Origin: Treponema sp. UBA4319
GTDB taxonomy: Bacteria; Spirochaetota; Spirochaetia; Treponematales; Treponemataceae
Reading direction: 5' to 3'
DNA length: 9,281 nt
NCBI GenBank assembly: GCA_002393865.1
Contig: DGUD01000172.1
Coordinates: 1-9,281 of the forward strand
Shown here: in pieces, positions 1-7,128 of the stretch
Layout: the number at the start of each line of letters is the position of its first letter
Position numbering within the stretch: the stretch's first letter is position 1
Notes under the pieces: model-generated
Told to the model about the DNA's origin: nothing
Seen by the model: only the letters and a program-made list of their open reading frames with translations
The model's database searches: none
Program-made: the position numbers and the translations under genes

Positions 1-215
1 GCTACGAATTCAACAACGCCTACCGCGCGCAGCTGGAGCAGGCGGGGCTCTGCATAGCGGGCGTGAACCCGGAGCGCGACCTCGTGGAGATATGCGAGGT
101 CTCCGGGCACCCGTGGATGCTCGGCGCACAGTTCCACCCGGAATTCAAGAGCCGCCCCAACAAGGCAGGGCCGCTGTTCCGGGAATTTATCAAGGCCGCA
201 AAAGAACGCACATAA
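1..215 (+). CDS. pyrG: CTP synthase, C-terminal fragment (5' end outside window)
   Basis: CTP synthase aminates UTP to CTP using glutamine and ATP, the last step of de novo pyrimidine nucleotide synthesis in the cytosol. Only the last 70 complete codons are present, in the frame beginning at base 3 and ending with TAA at 213-215. The fragment starts with the Tyr-Glu-Phe-Asn segment typical of the glutaminase domain and contains [11 protein letters not shown], where His (135-137) and Glu (141-143) are the last two members of the class I amidotransferase Cys-His-Glu triad. The C-terminal segment [11 protein letters not shown] is also typical of PyrG ends. The kinase-like synthase domain and the catalytic Cys lie upstream of the window. 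guaA begins 25 bases after the stop codon on the same strand, so co-transcription is likely. Identification is very secure despite the short fragment. Confidence 0.96.
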   Translation, partial: YEFNNAYRAQLEQAGLCIAGVNPERDLVEICEVSGHPWMLGAQFHPEFKSRPNKAGPLFREFIKAAKERT

Positions 216-227
216 AGGAAAGCTCGG

Positions 228-234
228 AAAGGAG
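228..234 (+). promoter_or_regulatory. Shine-Dalgarno site of guaA
   Basis: AAAGGAG lies 6 bases before the ATG at 241. It fixes the guaA start within the 25-base gap after pyrG. No separate promoter or terminator is visible in that gap. Confidence 0.85.
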
Positions 235-240
235 AAACGC

Positions 241-2130
241 ATGACAAGAGAGAAAATCGTTGTTCTGGACTTCGGGAGCCAGTACGCCCATCTTATAGCA
301 AAACGCTTCCGCATGCTCGGCTACTATTCGGAGATTGCCCTGCCCAGCGCCGCGCTGGATTCCTTTGAGGGAGCAAAAGGCATCGTGTTTTCCGGCGGGC
401 CTTCCTCCGTCTACGACGAGCATACCCCCGACTTCAATGCCGCAATCCTGAACCTCGACATCCCTATTCTGGGGCTCTGCTACGGGCATTACATCATGCA
501 GATTGGCTACAACGGCAGCGTCGGCAAGGCAGCCGTAGGGGAATTCGGCTTTGCGCGCCTGGCGCTCGCGCCGGGAGTAGGCGGGGCTGCATCGGCATGC
601 CCGCTTTTTAAGGGCATTGAGGGCGAGCAGCAGGTGTGGATGAGCCATCAGGACGGCGTCCTCAAGCTGGGCGACGGCTTTGAGACGGTGGGCAGCACCA
701 AAGACTGCCCCTTTGCGGCGACGCAGAACCTTGCGAAGAAGCGTTTTTCGCTCCAGTTCCACTGCGAAGTAAAGGACACGCCGTGCGGAAACCAGATTTT
801 CCAGAATTTCGCGGAATTCTGCGGCATGCAGAAGAACTGGGATCAGGACACGGTGCTCGGCATCATCCTTGAGACGATAAAAAAAGAGGCGGACGGGCGG
901 AATGTCCTGCTGTTCCTGAGCGGCGGCGTCGATTCGACCATCACGTTCGCCCTGCTGAACAAAGCCCTTGGCCAGGAGCGGGTGCTCGGCCTCCACATAG
1001 ACAACGGCTTTATGCGCAAAAACGAATCCGCGCAGGTCGCGGATGCCTACCGCAAATTCGGTTTCAGCAATTTTATCGTGGAGGATGCCTCCGGGACATT
1101 CCTGAAGGCCATCGCCGGCCTCAGCGATCCGCAGAAAAAACGGATGGCGGTGGGCGAGACATTCATCACGGTGCGCAACGACGTGACCGCGCGGCAGCAC
1201 CTTGACGGCACGTGGCTGCTGGCACAGGGAACGCTGTACCCGGACATCATCGAATCGGGCGGAACCAAGAATTCGCACACTATCAAGACCCATCACAACC
1301 GGGTTGCCGGCATCCAGGAGCTCATCGCAAAGGGGCTGATTATCGAACCCATCCGCGATTTGTACAAGGACGAAGTGCGCGCCATCGGGAAAAAGCTGGG
1401 GCTCCCGGACGAGCTGGTCATGCGCCATCCTTTCCCCGGACCGGGGCTCTCAATCAACGTGCTCTGCAACGACGGAACGCAGGGCGCAAAGGATGCGGAG
1501 GAGCTCGTGCTGGCGCAGAAAGAGCTTGACGCCATCAAAATCGATATGTTCTGCGAGCACTGCACCGCCGATTTGCGGCGCAGCGTCCTGCCGCTGCGCT
1601 CCGTGGGCGTGCAGGGCGACTTCCGCACCTACCGTTTTCCGGCAGTGCTCAGCTTCGGGCACGAAGGCGGCGGATTCTACCACTTTCCCCGCAAGCGCGA
1701 GAAAATCGAGGCATGCTCTTCGGCAATCACGAACAAGGCGGCCTATATCAACCGCACATGCATCAAGCTGTACCAGAAGCCGGGCATCGCAGACAGCGAC
1801 ATGAAGGTGCATGAGGCCTACTGCGACCGCCGCCGCCTTGACCAGCTGCGCGAGGTGGACAATATTGTCCTGACGGAGCTGCACAAGAGCGGCTGGTACG
1901 ACAAGATATTCCAGCACCTTACGATTGACCTGCCGTATGCGAGCGCAGCAGACCGCGCGAGCTTTGTGCTGCGGCCGGTCATCTCCGAGGATGTCATGAC
2001 GGCCCGGTTCGCCATGCTGCCGCAGGAGCTGCTGCAGACAATCGTGCGCCAGATTGCGTCTCTGCCCTTTGTGGACGCGCTGTATTTTGACGCGACGAAC
2101 AAGCCTCCGGCAACATTCGGCTGGGAGTAA
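241..2130 (+). CDS. guaA: Glutamine-hydrolysing GMP synthase, long (eukaryote-like) form
   Basis: GMP synthase converts XMP to GMP with glutamine and ATP, the last step of guanine nucleotide synthesis. The class I glutaminase domain occupies about residues 1-195: oxyanion region SGGPSSVY (51-58), nucleophile Cys80 in GLCYGHY, and His174/Glu176 in QFHCEV. The ATP-pyrophosphatase domain follows with P-loop SGGVDST (227-233), the conserved segment around LAQGTLYPDIIESG (327-340) and HPFPGPGL (396-403). The C-terminal dimerisation region is much longer than in ordinary bacterial enzymes: LPLRSVGVQGDFRTY (450-464) is followed by about 75 extra residues, then the usual ending around 613-629 with NKPPATFGWE. 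Total length is 629 residues, against roughly 510-525 for common bacterial GuaA and 693 for human GMPS, whose layout this resembles. The usual His-Pro-Glu of the triad reads His-Cys-Glu. ATG at 241 has a strong ribosome site and the protein begins normally (KIVVLDFGSQ). Confidence 0.97.
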   Translation: MTREKIVVLDFGSQYAHLIAKRFRMLGYYSEIALPSAALDSFEGAKGIVFSGGPSSVYDEHTPDFNAAILNLDIPILGLCYGHYIMQIGYNGSVGKAAVGEFGFARLALAPGVGGAASACPLFKGIEGEQQVWMSHQDGVLKLGDGFETVGSTKDCPFAATQNLAKKRFSLQFHCEVKDTPCGNQIFQNFAEFCGMQKNWDQDTVLGIILETIKKEADGRNVLLFLSGGVDSTITFALLNKALGQERVLGLHIDNGFMRKNESAQVADAYRKFGFSNFIVEDASGTFLKAIAGLSDPQKKRMAVGETFITVRNDVTARQHLDGTWLLAQGTLYPDIIESGGTKNSHTIKTHHNRVAGIQELIAKGLIIEPIRDLYKDEVRAIGKKLGLPDELVMRHPFPGPGLSINVLCNDGTQGAKDAEELVLAQKELDAIKIDMFCEHCTADLRRSVLPLRSVGVQGDFRTYRFPAVLSFGHEGGGFYHFPRKREKIEACSSAITNKAAYINRTCIKLYQKPGIADSDMKVHEAYCDRRRLDQLREVDNIVLTELHKSGWYDKIFQHLTIDLPYASAADRASFVLRPVISEDVMTARFAMLPQELLQTIVRQIASLPFVDALYFDATNKPPATFGWE

Positions 2131-2150
2131 GCGCAGAAGCGGCACAGAGT

Positions 2151-3500
2151 ATGGCTCAGAACAAAAACCGCGGCGCGCTGCCGATGCTCAGGCTCACATT
2201 CCCCATCGCGATGGAGCAGTTCTTCAGGATTCTCGTCTCCTCTGTTGACACCATGATGCTCAGCAGCTACAGCAATGACGCTGTCGCGGCGGTAGGGCTC
2301 GTATCCCAATACGTCTTTTTCCTGACGCTGGTATTCTCAGTCATCGGAACCGGCTGCTCGATTGTGCTGGCCCAGTATTTGGGCGCGCAGAAATCCGCCC
2401 GCGACCTGAACCATATCGCGCAGGCAGGAACCGTAATGGTTTTCTTCGCGTCGCTCTTCCTGACGGTGCTGGTGCTCTTCGGGACAGGGCCGCTCCTGAG
2501 CTGCTACGAGCTGGAGGATTCCGTGCGCCGCTACGCGTGGCAGTATTTTGTCATCTTTGGCGGAATCAGCTGCTTCTTCAACGCGTTCAGCCTGCTGCAG
2601 GGCGCCATCCTCAGGAGCTACGGCTACACGGGCGAGGCAATGATTGTGTCTATCGTCGCGAACGTCGTGAACGTCCTTGGCAACGCCATCTCGCTCTACG
2701 GCTGGTTCGGTCTGCCCGTGCTCGGCGTCCCCGGCGTCGCGGGCGCATCGGGGCTTTCCCTCGTGGTGTCATGCGTGCTCTTCGCCTGCGTTATCCGCCG
2801 CAGGAAAGATGTTGTGTTCAGCCTGAAGGAAATCTCAAAAGTGCCGCCCCAGAGCTTCAGGATTGTGCTGTCCATAGGCGTCCCTACCGCCGGGGAAAGC
2901 CTTTCCTACAATATCAGCCAGATTGTGATTATGGCAATGATTTCCACGCTCGGCACCTACGCGATGTCGGCGCAGGTCTACACCATGACAATCCTGCGCT
3001 TTGTCTTTGTCTCTGCGGTCGCCATCGGCACCGCGACGCAGATTAAGGCGGGCTATCTGGTAGGCGCGCGGCAGAGCGATGTCGCCTACAGGAAGGTCTT
3101 TATCTATCAGCTTGTGGCGACCACCTGCTCCATGCTCATGATTGTGGTCGTGAATCTGGCGAAGCATCCGATTGTGCGGATTTTCACGGATATTCCGGAT
3201 GTCCACGCGCTTGTCTGCACGCTGCTGCTCTACTCCGCCTACATCGAATTCGGGCGCTCGCTGAACCTCGTGTATGTCGGGGCGCTCAAAGGCGCGGGCG
3301 ACGTGCGCTTCCCTGTGCTCTACGGCATCTGCTCCAACTGGGGCATCATGGTCTTAGGCAGCTACATCCTAGGACTCAGATGCGGGCTGGGGCTCGTCGG
3401 CTTCTGGCTCGGCATCGGGACTGACGAGACGACCCGCGGAATCGTCATGTTCTTCCGCTGGAGGAGCCAGCGCTGGAAAAAGCACGCCTTGGTAAAATAG
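2151..3500 (+). CDS. MATE-family multidrug/toxic-compound efflux transporter
   Basis: This 449-residue polytopic inner-membrane protein matches the MATE family (NorM/DinF type), which exports organic cations or other compounds in exchange for Na+ or H+. Hydrophobic helices run through the whole length, consistent with the family's 12 segments in two pseudo-repeats. Pro18 and Asp33 lie in the first helix region (LTFPIAMEQFF; SVDTMML). The first repeat has the typical QGAILRSYGYTGEAM stretch (150-164) followed by Asn-rich NVVNVLGN (171-178); the second repeat has the equivalent VGALKGAGDVRFP. The charged tail WRSQRWKKHALVK is probably cytosolic. The gene starts 20 bases after guaA with no strong Shine-Dalgarno sequence before its ATG, so translation may depend partly on ribosomes finishing guaA. 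The substrate cannot be inferred; adjacency to guaA does not by itself imply nucleotide or purine-analogue export. Confidence 0.93.
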   Translation: MAQNKNRGALPMLRLTFPIAMEQFFRILVSSVDTMMLSSYSNDAVAAVGLVSQYVFFLTLVFSVIGTGCSIVLAQYLGAQKSARDLNHIAQAGTVMVFFASLFLTVLVLFGTGPLLSCYELEDSVRRYAWQYFVIFGGISCFFNAFSLLQGAILRSYGYTGEAMIVSIVANVVNVLGNAISLYGWFGLPVLGVPGVAGASGLSLVVSCVLFACVIRRRKDVVFSLKEISKVPPQSFRIVLSIGVPTAGESLSYNISQIVIMAMISTLGTYAMSAQVYTMTILRFVFVSAVAIGTATQIKAGYLVGARQSDVAYRKVFIYQLVATTCSMLMIVVVNLAKHPIVRIFTDIPDVHALVCTLLLYSAYIEFGRSLNLVYVGALKGAGDVRFPVLYGICSNWGIMVLGSYILGLRCGLGLVGFWLGIGTDETTRGIVMFFRWRSQRWKKHALVK

Positions 3501-3625
3501 GGCAGCAAGCGGGCGGCCGCTTTGCGTCGCAATCATCCATATAAAAAGGGAGCCGCCAAAACCAAAAATTTCCGGCGTCTCCTGAAACTTGTGGCGGCCG
3601 CCCACGGGCAGCCGGAGGAGAAAGC
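3501..3625 (+). promoter_or_regulatory. Structured leader before the acyltransferase gene
   Basis: This 125-base gap contains nested inverted repeats. A perfect 10-base pair of arms, GGGCGGCCGC (3511-3520) and GCGGCCGCCC (3594-3603), encloses a second stem, GGAGCCGCC (3549-3557) with GGCGTCTCC (3574-3582), 9 pairs with one mismatch. TATAAA at 3540-3545 could be a -10 box, but no convincing -35 lies at the right distance. The Shine-Dalgarno GGAGGAG is at 3614-3620, 5 bases before the ATG. TCTCCT at 3578-3583 can pair with AGGAGA at 3616-3621 over the ribosome site, and part of it is also used by the inner stem, so the two pairings exclude each other. I do not recognise a known riboswitch class. 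The stems are visible in the sequence; a regulatory role is inference. Confidence 0.4.
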
Positions 3626-4870
3626 ATGTATTTTACGTATCTTGTGTATGCCCTGTGCATCGCGCTTTTGCTTTGGGGAGGCTCGTTTGCGGGCTTTAAA
3701 AGCGGGCGGCTCCACGAGGACTCCACATCGCTCGACAGCATGATGTCGCTGCGCGGCTTTGCGGCAATCGGTGTGATTCTCCATCATATCTCGCAGGAAA
3801 ACGCGTTCCAATGGGCCGGCGGCTACGGCAAAGCGGGCGAGCTTTCTATTTTTGTGAACGCAGGCTACCTTTTTGTCGCAATCTTCTTCTTCTGCTCAGG
3901 CTACGGGCTTATCAAAAGCCTTGGGACAAAGCCTGACTACCTCCGCGGATTCATGAAAAAACGTGTGCTCAAGACGCTCGTTATCCCCTATTATGTGAGC
4001 ATAGCGATTTACGGCATCCTCCGTTTTCTGTCCGGGGAAAAACTTCCCGCCGCGCAATGGATATGCAATATCATCGGCATCACGATGATGAACAGATATG
4101 CGTGGTACCCCATTATCGCGGCGATACTGTACAGCGCCTTCTACCTTTTCTTCAGGAACATCAGGAACCGCCGCGTCTGCTTCCTGCTGATGGCGCTCGT
4201 CATCCTGCTGCTCGGCGCCGGATTCTGCGTCAACGGGCACTTTGCCTGGTGGGCGGGGCCGCATAACTGGTGGCTCTCGCCGTCGGGGCAGCGCAACGCA
4301 CGATGGTGGATGCAGTCGCAGGTGCTGTGGATTTCGGGCGAATGGTGGGTCAATTCCTGCCCGGCGCTCTTTATCGGAATGCTCGTTGCCCGCTACGAGG
4401 CAGGGCTGCGCGAGTGGTTCGCAAAGCGATACTGGGCAAAGCTGCTGCTCGTGCTGCTGGCAACGTCCGGCACGCTGCTGCTCTCCGGCTACGTGCAGGC
4501 TAAATTCGGCTACTGGACGGAATACCAGGGCAACGGCCCGGACATCAGGAAAAAGCTCATCACGTACTGCGGGCAGATTCCGCTGAGCATGATGTTCGTC
4601 GTCATGCTCTTTACGGTGATGCTCAAGTACAAGGCCGCAAACCCACTGAGCCGCTTCTTCGGGAAAATCTCGCTGGAAACGTACATGATGAACCTCATCG
4701 CGCTGACGGTGTTCAGATTTCTCCTTTATGCCGCACAGGGAGGGGCGCCCGTGTACAAGCCGTACCACTATAATCTTGCGCTCTACTTTGCGGCGGTTTT
4801 TGCCGCGACAGTCCTGCTGGCGCTGCTCTACCGGCTTCTCTGCGGGCTCGCAAAGAAAGCCGTGCGCTGA
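3626..4870 (+). CDS. Acyltransferase-3 family integral membrane protein
   Basis: Members of this family move acetyl or other acyl groups onto sugars, peptidoglycan, lipopolysaccharide or other surface glycans, from within the membrane. The 414-residue product starts with a hydrophobic helix (about 4-24). The family signature follows: SLRGFAAIGVILHH (41-54) with Arg43 and the His53-His54 pair expected to be catalytic, then FFFCSGYGLI (87-96), and near the end FGKISLETYMMN (345-356), corresponding to the conserved Ser...Tyr segment of the last helices. About ten hydrophobic segments are visible. A Trp-rich stretch (208-242: WWAGPHNWW, RWWMQ, EWWVN) is probably an extracytoplasmic loop and is unusually aromatic. 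Start ATG 3626 has an excellent ribosome site (GGAGGAG). No glycan-synthesis genes are adjacent, so the acceptor is unknown. It may be read through from guaA/MATE or use its own promoter in the leader. Confidence 0.9.
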   Translation: MYFTYLVYALCIALLLWGGSFAGFKSGRLHEDSTSLDSMMSLRGFAAIGVILHHISQENAFQWAGGYGKAGELSIFVNAGYLFVAIFFFCSGYGLIKSLGTKPDYLRGFMKKRVLKTLVIPYYVSIAIYGILRFLSGEKLPAAQWICNIIGITMMNRYAWYPIIAAILYSAFYLFFRNIRNRRVCFLLMALVILLLGAGFCVNGHFAWWAGPHNWWLSPSGQRNARWWMQSQVLWISGEWWVNSCPALFIGMLVARYEAGLREWFAKRYWAKLLLVLLATSGTLLLSGYVQAKFGYWTEYQGNGPDIRKKLITYCGQIPLSMMFVVMLFTVMLKYKAANPLSRFFGKISLETYMMNLIALTVFRFLLYAAQGGAPVYKPYHYNLALYFAAVFAATVLLALLYRLLCGLAKKAVR

Positions 4871-4894
4871 GCCGCCGCAGGCTCCGTGGCAAAT

Positions 4895-4914
4895 GCCGGG
4901 CACCGCGGCCCGGC
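4895..4914. terminator. GC-rich hairpin between convergent genes
   Basis: GCCGGGC (4895-4901) and GCCCGGC (4908-4914) form a perfect 7-pair stem with a 6-base loop, in the 68-base gap between the convergent acyltransferase and aldo/keto reductase stops. Its location suits a two-way terminator. There is no T-tract on the plus side and only ATTT on the minus side, so it is not a classical intrinsic terminator. Confidence 0.35.
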
Positions 4915-4938
4915 GCCCCGGCGGCACCCCGTCTGCCG

Positions 4939-6087
4939 CTACTGCTCAAAGCGGGCGGCGACATCCCCCAGAAAGCGCGTCACGGCAAGGTGCTGCGGGC
5001 ATATTTCCTCGCACTGGCCGCAGCCTATGCATTCGCTCGCCTTGCCAAAGCTTTTGGCAAGGTTTCCGTAGTATTCCCGCTGAATCGTCCAGCCCGCTTT
5101 TCCGTCCGGATCCTGCCTGAGATCGGCGTTCAGGAGGGCAAAATACTTGGGAATCGCGATGTGCATCGGGCAGCCTTCCGTACAGTAGGAGCAGCCGGTG
5201 CACGGCACCGCCTTCGCGCGGTTCAGTATGCCCACCGCCTTTCCTATAAGCGCCTGCTCATCATCATTAAGCGGGACAAAATCCTGCATAAAGCCGGTGT
5301 TGTCCTCCACCTGCGCCAGGCTGCTCATCCCGGAAAGCACCATCGCCACGTTCTTGTGGGAAGCCGCAAAGCGGATTGCCCAAGAAGCCACGCTCGCATC
5401 CGGATTGTATGACTTGTACAGCTGCTCTATCTCTGTCCCTACGTTCACGAGCGTGCCGCCTTTCACCGGCTCCATGATGATAATCGGCTTGCCGTGCCTG
5501 ACACAGACCTCGTAGCATTCGCGGGAACGCACGCCGGGGTTCTCGTAATCAAAATAATTCAGCTGGATCTGGACGAATTCCATCTCCGGGTGCTCGCCCA
5601 GAACCTTGTCCAGAAGCTCCGGCGAGTCGTGGAAAGAAAAGCCGATGTGCCGCACAAGCCCCTCCGCCTTCTTCCGCTGTATCCAGTCAAAGACCTTGAG
5701 CGCATTGTAGGTCTCTATGGAATGCACATTTATGTCGTGGATGAGGTAGTAGTCGAAATACCCTGCCCCCGTGCGCTCCAGCTGGCCGGCAAAAACCTTG
5801 TCGCAGTCCGCCGCAGACTGGATGTAGCTCGCATGCAGTTTCGTCGCGAGCGTAAAGGAGCTGCGCGGATAGCGTTCCACCAGAAAGCGCTTTGTAGCGG
5901 ACTCGCTCGCGGAGCCGCAGTACATGAGCGCCGTATCAAAATACGTGAACCCCCGTTTCATAAAGAGGTCAACCATCTGCTGTACCTGCCCGATGTCGAT
6001 ATCCGCCGCATCGTCAGGATTCTTAGTCGGAAGGCGCATGAGCCCGAATCCGAGTTTTTTTGTGCCACAAAAAATATCTTCTGCCAT
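4939..6087 (-). CDS. Aldo/keto reductase with C-terminal two-[4Fe-4S] ferredoxin domain
   Basis: The 382-residue cytosolic protein is an aldo/keto reductase fused to a ferredoxin-like domain, a type common in anaerobes. Residues 10-285 form the TIM-barrel oxidoreductase (KKLGFGLMRLP at the start), with the family tetrad visible: Asp51 and Tyr56 in FDTALMY, Lys83 in ATKLH, His117 in YYLIHD. Late in the barrel are GFSFHD (149-154) and QLNYFDYEN (175-183). Residues 296-306 carry CTGCSYCTEGCP (Cys296, 299, 302, 306) and 353-363 carry CIGCGQCEEICP (Cys353, 356, 359, 363), two complete [4Fe-4S] ligand sets. The iron-sulfur clusters suggest electron exchange with ferredoxin or flavin partners in addition to NAD(P)H; the substrate is unknown. 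ATG 6087 is the only credible start: no ATG, GTG or TTG lies between it and the upstream in-frame stop, and it lacks a Shine-Dalgarno sequence (see promoter entry). Confidence 0.95.
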   Translation of the reverse strand: MAEDIFCGTKKLGFGLMRLPTKNPDDAADIDIGQVQQMVDLFMKRGFTYFDTALMYCGSASESATKRFLVERYPRSSFTLATKLHASYIQSAADCDKVFAGQLERTGAGYFDYYLIHDINVHSIETYNALKVFDWIQRKKAEGLVRHIGFSFHDSPELLDKVLGEHPEMEFVQIQLNYFDYENPGVRSRECYEVCVRHGKPIIIMEPVKGGTLVNVGTEIEQLYKSYNPDASVASWAIRFAASHKNVAMVLSGMSSLAQVEDNTGFMQDFVPLNDDEQALIGKAVGILNRAKAVPCTGCSYCTEGCPMHIAIPKYFALLNADLRQDPDGKAGWTIQREYYGNLAKSFGKASECIGCGQCEEICPQHLAVTRFLGDVAARFEQ

Positions 6088-6093
6088 AAGAAA

Positions 6094-6122
6094 AGTATAA
6101 ACGCAGCGGGAAGATTTTGCAA
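6094..6122 (-). promoter_or_regulatory. Probable promoter of the aldo/keto reductase gene, giving a leaderless mRNA
   Basis: On the minus strand, TTGCAA (6117-6122) and TATACT (6094-6099) are separated by 17 bases and match the -35 (4/6) and -10 (5/6) consensus. The -10 box ends 6 bases before the ATG at 6087, so transcription would begin at or next to the start codon. This fits the absence of a ribosome-binding sequence. Confidence 0.5.
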
Positions 6123-6136
6123 CGGAGGAATTTCCA

Positions 6137-6166
6137 AAAGAGACGGGCTTCTACAAGCGGCTCTTT
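6137..6166. terminator. Possible hairpin terminator after the haemolysin III-like gene
   Basis: The 164-base gap 6088-6251 holds AAAGAG (6137-6142) / CTCTTT (6161-6166) enclosing GCTT (6147-6150) / AAGC (6155-6158) with a 4-base loop. On the minus strand the stem ends in CTCTTTT, a short T-run. A separate 5-pair GC hairpin, GCCGG/CCGGC, lies at 6188-6201 without a T-tract. Either could end the upstream transcript; both are weak. Confidence 0.3.
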
Positions 6167-6251
6167 CTTTCAGGAGGAAGGTCGGACGCCGGAGCGCCGG
6201 CACACCCCCGGCCAGAACGGAGCGGGCGGCTGGTGCCGTATGCCCCAAAAG

Positions 6252-7118
6252 TCAAATCGAAGTATAGACGCTGAAGAAATGCAGGATGCTCCCGGCAAGC
6301 GTAAAGAGATGGAAGATGCTGTGCGTCCACTTGTACTGCGGCATCATAAAGAAGCAGCCGCCCACGGAATACGCGATGCCACCGGAAATCAGGAAAGCCC
6401 TGCTGGATGCCGGCAGGTTCCGCGCCAGCGGCGTCACGGCAAAGAGAATCAGGAAGAGCCAGCCGATAAGCAGATAGGAGAAAACGGAGAATGAGCGGAG
6501 CTTCGCCTTGAATACCGAATAGAGCGCGATGAGCACCGCGCAGCTCCCCCAGATGAGGGCAAAGACCACCCAGCCGGCGGTGCCGCCGATTTTTGTCAGG
6601 ATAAACGGCGTATAGGTGCCAGCTACCAGCACATAGATGGCATCATGCGTCAGGACGGAAAACACTTTGCGCGCCCCGTACGGCGTGAGCGCATGGTACA
6701 GCGTGGAAAGTATGTAGATGACGAACAGGGAAGCGCCGAATATCGTATAGCTGACGGTATACAGCTCCTTCTGGCCTTCCGGCGCATGGAACACCGCGAG
6801 CAGCACCAGCAGGACAATCGCCGCGATGCTCAGGGCGGCGCCGATACCGTGGCTGATGGCGTTGACCAGATCTTCGCCAAAGGAATACTGCCGCGGCTGA
6901 CGCTCGTTATATGCGATATGCGCATTGCGCTTCTGGATGCGGAGCGCTTTTTTCTGCTCGCGCTCCTCCTCCTCTGCCTTGATGCGCTCAGGGTCTTCGG
7001 TATACAAAACCTGAACTTCGCGGATTTTATCCTTTGCCTGAGCCTTTATTGTCCGTATCGCCGCCTTCCGCTTTGCCTTGAGCGATTTACGGGTTATACG
7101 CGCGCTTATGTCTGCCAT
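6252..7118 (-). CDS. Haemolysin III / PAQR-type membrane protein with charged N-terminal extension
   Basis: The HlyIII/PAQR family consists of seven-helix membrane proteins with a metal site related to hydrolases; bacterial members have been called haemolysins, but the physiological role is usually unclear. From the ATG at 7118 the product is 288 residues. Residues 1-76 are very basic and acidic (KAKRKAAIRTIKAQ; KAEEEEREQKKALRIQKR) and probably helical or coiled-coil. The membrane domain begins near 80 (FGEDLVNAISHGIGAAL). The family metal-site residues are present: Ser138 and His142 in STLYH, Asp159 in THDA, His266 and His270 in HSIFH. An ATG 12 bases upstream (7130) is in frame but has no ribosome site. 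The GGAG at 7125-7128 overlaps it and lies 6 bases before the 7118 ATG, so I choose 7118. It has its own likely promoter upstream, and the aldo/keto reductase lies 164 bases downstream. Confidence 0.91.
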   Translation of the reverse strand: MADISARITRKSLKAKRKAAIRTIKAQAKDKIREVQVLYTEDPERIKAEEEEREQKKALRIQKRNAHIAYNERQPRQYSFGEDLVNAISHGIGAALSIAAIVLLVLLAVFHAPEGQKELYTVSYTIFGASLFVIYILSTLYHALTPYGARKVFSVLTHDAIYVLVAGTYTPFILTKIGGTAGWVVFALIWGSCAVLIALYSVFKAKLRSFSVFSYLLIGWLFLILFAVTPLARNLPASSRAFLISGGIAYSVGGCFFMMPQYKWTHSIFHLFTLAGSILHFFSVYTSI

Positions 7119-7124
7119 GAAAAA

Positions 7125-7128
7125 CTCC
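7125..7128 (-). promoter_or_regulatory. Shine-Dalgarno site that decides the haemolysin III-like start
   Basis: GGAG on the minus strand lies 6 bases before the ATG at 7116-7118. It overlaps the last base of the in-frame ATG at 7128-7130, which has only CTGCCTCT before it. The downstream ATG is therefore preferred. Confidence 0.7.

Noticed and set aside
190..1428. Long 412-codon open frame on the minus strand opposite guaA
   Set aside because: It is antisense to a clearly conserved enzyme, has no recognisable protein features and is explained by GC-rich third codon positions, which deplete stop codons on the opposite strand. The minus-strand frame at 1450-2145 is rejected for the same reason.
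3511..3603. Transposon ends suggested by the 10-base inverted repeat
   Set aside because: The enclosed 73 bases code for nothing, no target duplication is seen, and GCGGCCGC is itself palindromic, so the match is more likely RNA structure or chance.
3896..4927. 343-codon minus-strand frame opposite the acyltransferase
   Set aside because: The translation is low-complexity, rich in Arg, His, Pro and Glu, with no family motif; the plus-strand gene has clear signatures and a strong ribosome site.
5494..6267. 257-codon plus-strand frame opposite the aldo/keto reductase
   Set aside because: It is a shadow of the minus-strand gene, whose catalytic residues and eight cluster cysteines are all intact.
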